From Chara braunii (taxonomy: Eukaryota; Streptophyta; Charophyceae; Charales; Characeae), in assembly GCA_003427395.1 (NCBI GenBank), contig BFEA01000004.1:7336558-7356766 (forward strand): 20,209 nt of DNA, in the 5' to 3' direction. A model generated the notes under the pieces. The model made no database searches, was not told the DNA's origin, and saw only the letters and a program-made list of their open reading frames with translations. This document shows positions 18,101 through 20,209 of this stretch, piece after piece. The translations under genes were made by a program, and so were the position numbers. The first letter of the stretch is position 1; every line of letters starts with the position of its first letter.

Positions 18101-18540
18101 CGTGCCCCTGTATTGAAGTTACCTGACCCCACTTTGCCTTTTGTCCTGACTACTGATGCCAGTCAGTATGGCATTGGGGCAATGCTTCAACAGGATGATG
18201 GGAATGGTCTACAACCCGTGGAGTACATGAGCAAGAAGATCAAAACCCAAAAGCTTCAGGACTCCACCTACGAGAACGAGCTGTATGCTCTTGTCAGTGC
18301 CCTAAAGCATTGGAAGCACTTCCTCCTGGGAAGATACTTCAAGATCTTCTCAGATCATTCCACCCTGCAGTGGTTGAAGTCCCAGGGAGAGTTAAACAAG
18401 CTGGCACGATACATTCAGTTCATTGACATGTTTGACTTTGAACTGAAGCATAAGAAGGGCTGCTACAATAAGGTAGTTGATGCCCTCTCTCGTAGGCCTG
18501 ACTCTTTTGCATTCATCTCCTCTACTCACTCCTTTGGAGA
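18101..18540 (+). pseudogene. RNase H domain of pol (element B)
   Basis: The domain is intact in itself but lies in the broken pol. LTTDASQYGIGAMLQQDDG (near 18150) has the first catalytic aspartate, STYENELYALVSALKHWKHF (near 18265) the glutamate, and KIFSDHSTLQWL (near 18345) the next aspartate. VDALSRRPD (near 18480) marks its end. It removes RNA from the RNA-DNA hybrid during reverse transcription. Confidence 0.93.
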
Positions 18541-19600
18541 GGAGACCCGTCAGACCATTGCTCGCTTACTGCCTCAGGACCCGACTTATGGACCCATTGT
18601 CAGGAACTTGCAAGCTGATCCCGATTCTGAACCTGGCTATGCGATGAGTTCAGATCCGCTGTATACCTACAGCAGAGGGGAGGAGCGCTTATGCATTCCT
18701 AAGGATCAGCAACTTAGGACACTGCTGATGCCAGAGTGCCATGACGCGCGTGGACACTTTGGGTTCTTAAAGTCGTATGCAGCCCTGTCGCAGCGCTTCT
18801 TCTGGAAGGAGATGCGGAGTGAGATGTTGCACTATGTGGAAACCTGTGAGCTATGTCAGAGGAACAAGGTTCAGCGGAAACCTCCTCTAGGACTGCTCAA
18901 ACCCCTATTCATACCTGATGGTCCTGCTCAGTCTGTGTCCATTGATTTTACAGATTTAGGAAAGACCACCCCTGCGTGGACAGGTTCTCCAAATACGCAG
19001 AGTTCATCCCCTTACCAGAGGTGGCGAGGGTCCCGGCTGTGAGAGCAGTCTTTTCTGAGAGGTGGGTCACTCACCATGGGCCGCCCACTTCCATCGTCAG
19101 TGACCGAGATCCCCGATTTTGCAGCGAAGAGTGGCAGTCCTACTGCAAGGATTATCTGCACTCTCGCTTGGACATGACTTCTGGTCGACATCCTGAAGCC
19201 AATGGTGAGGCTGAAGTGATGAACCAAGTCCTGTTCCAGCTATTACGTCCTGTCATCTCGCCAGATCAACAGGACTGGGATCTACATCTGGCTCGTGCGC
19301 AGCTTATGTATAACATGTATGTCCATTCCTCGACTGGGTTCAGTCCGTATCGATTACATTATGGACGTGAGCCACATCAGCCTCTCGATGATATCATCGA
19401 CAAGGCTAGGACGATGTGGAAAGAGCGCGAGCGAACTTGTTCAAAGCCCAAAAGGCACAATCGCAGACCTTCCCCCATTCGTACTGGTGACTATGTCTGG
19501 GTAGCCAGTTCAGAGTTGTCGAGGGAGAAGGATATTTCTCCCAAGCTGTTGCCTAAGTATTTGGGTCCATGGTAGGTGTTAGATACAGTAGGGGCTGATC
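18541..19600 (+). pseudogene. Integrase (element B), small deletion and frameshift in the catalytic core
   Basis: The zinc-binding domain has CHDARGHFGFLKS (near 18745) and CELCQRNK (near 18850), giving HHCC. The core has SVSIDFTDLGKTTP with the first aspartate (near 18940), then a break near 18975 and a frame change to VDRFSKYAEFIPLPE. Between the two landmark aspartates about ten residues remain, against 19 in element A, so about nine codons plus a base or two are missing. TSIVSDRDPRF and HPEANGEAE carry the second aspartate and the glutamate. SSTGFSPYRLHYGREP (near 19340) and KLLPKYLGPW (near 19555) follow; a TAG at 19573-19575 cuts the GPF/Y module. The deletion should be inactivating independently of the stops. 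Confidence 0.9.
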
Positions 19601-19870
19601 CGTTTGGTCCGTTATACACCATTGACGTCCCTCTGCATCTATGTACCTATCCGGTCTTCCATGCATCTAAGTTGCATCCCTTCACCCCAGCTGATGCATT
19701 CCCTGACCGGCCACCTCAGTGGGGTGATATGACGTGGAATCCATTGAGGACGAGTGGGGCACTGGCCCCGACAGGCAGTATCTTGTGAAGTTTGCCTTCC
19801 AACCCCCGACTGAAAACCGGTGGTACTATAGTCAGTTGTGCTCAGATACGAGGCGGCTCAGAAGGGTAGC
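19601..19870 (+). pseudogene. Integrase C-terminal tail with chromodomain-like module (element B)
   Basis: VFHASKLHPFTPADAFPDRP (near 19660) continues the integrase frame. After a frameshift near 19720 the reading becomes YDVESIEDEWGTGPDRQYLV (from 19728), followed by KF and later ENRWYY, a good match to the start of a chromodomain (Y-x-V-E-x-I ... QYLVKW). Chromodomains at the integrase C-terminus define chromoviruses and are known to bind histone marks. The last aromatic positions are altered (YYSQL), so the module is divergent or decayed. Confidence 0.75.
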
Positions 19871-19920
19871 TTCCCTCGCCGTTCGCCTCGCCTACACCCC
19901 TAGCTCGGAGGTCCTCGCTC

Positions 19921-19934
19921 CCGGGGAGGGTAAG
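19921..19934 (+). other. Polypurine tract of element B
   Basis: GGGGAGGG (19923-19930) followed by TAAG lies a few bases before the TG of the 3' LTR at 19937. It is shorter and less perfect than that of element A. Confidence 0.7.
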
Positions 19935-19936
19935 CC

Positions 19937-20209
19937 TGCAATGACTTGCTGATTTCTGCTGCCGAGATTGACTGCGAGGCTGTATACTAACCTGTAGGTT
20001 AGATTCGTAATTTTGTTTGGCTGAGGGCTAACGGAGAGACCTGCCTGTAAGGAAATTCGTGAGGGACAAATTTGCAAATCCGGAAAAAATACAGGCCCGG
20101 TACTAACCGAATTTCTACAGCTACCCTAACTGCCTATAGCAGGCCCGGGCTACCCCTAGGACAAACAGGCCCTAAGCGGCCTATACTGCTAGACGGTCCT
20201 ATAGCCTAT
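19937..20209 (+). repeat. 3' LTR of element B (first 273 bases)
   Basis: It aligns without gaps to 12278-12550. By eye five substitutions are seen. The window stops at exactly the base that pairs with 12550, the last base before the first N of the other LTR. The TATA box and the rest of the LTR are therefore missing. Confidence 0.95.

Larger units (their letters stand above)
12278..20209 (+). mobile_element. Ty3/gypsy LTR retrotransposon, element B (chromovirus-like, recent but defective)
   Basis: It runs 5' LTR (12278-13481), primer-binding site (13484-13495), leader, gag (15029-16388), protease, reverse transcriptase, RNase H, integrase and chromodomain-like tail (to about 19850), polypurine tract and 3' LTR (from 19937, cut by the window end). 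The first 273 bases of the two LTRs align without gaps and differ at 5 positions by eye (about 98% identity). Even so, the coding region has stops at 15744, 16544, 16946, 17543 and 19573, frameshifts near 15380, 18975 and 19720, and a gag-to-pol frame change at 16379. Element A and element B are different families: their gag proteins and LTRs do not resemble each other. Confidence 0.95.

Overview
This window is eukaryotic, plant-lineage repeat DNA. I see no intact host gene, no rRNA or tRNA gene and no CRISPR array. Nearly everything is transposable-element sequence. Two LTR retrotransposons with Ty3/gypsy domain order (gag, protease, reverse transcriptase, RNase H, integrase, chromodomain-like tail) lie back to back, and both have primer-binding sites resembling the plant initiator-tRNA-Met type. 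The gag style of the left element reminds me of charophyte algae such as Chara; that is recognition from memory, not a search, and is only moderately certain.

Left half (1-9641, minus strand): element A. The 3' LTR enters from the left edge and ends at 649. A polypurine tract follows, then a badly broken pol (676-3508), a gag-like frame with three in-frame stops (3448-5484), a leader with short repeats, and a primer-binding site (6150-6161). The 5' LTR runs from 6165 to 9641 and is split by about 2.4 kb of unrelated sequence (about 7126-9513) that the other LTR copy lacks.

Middle (9642-12277): a pyrimidine-rich low-complexity tract; a stretch with a palindromic TATA box that may be an old minus-strand LTR; and a LINE ORF2 remnant ending in an RT-type zinc-binding domain (about 11041-12015).

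Right half (12278-20209, plus strand): element B, with a 1.2-kb 5' LTR, primer-binding site, 1.5-kb leader, gag with a zinc knuckle, pol in the -1 frame relative to gag, a chromodomain-like tail, polypurine tract and the first 273 bases of the 3' LTR. By eye the two LTRs differ at 5 of 273 positions, yet the coding region carries about five stops and several frameshifts.

The most interesting signal is a textbook A AAA AAC slippery heptamer in the correct register directly before the gag stop of element B, with pol continuing in the -1 frame. Other points are the split LTR, palindromic LTR core promoters, stop codons that mostly look like C-to-T decay, and a clear assembly artefact (13 single Ns and a perfect 95-bp duplication) in the 5' LTR of element B. 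I did not find a new multi-gene system.
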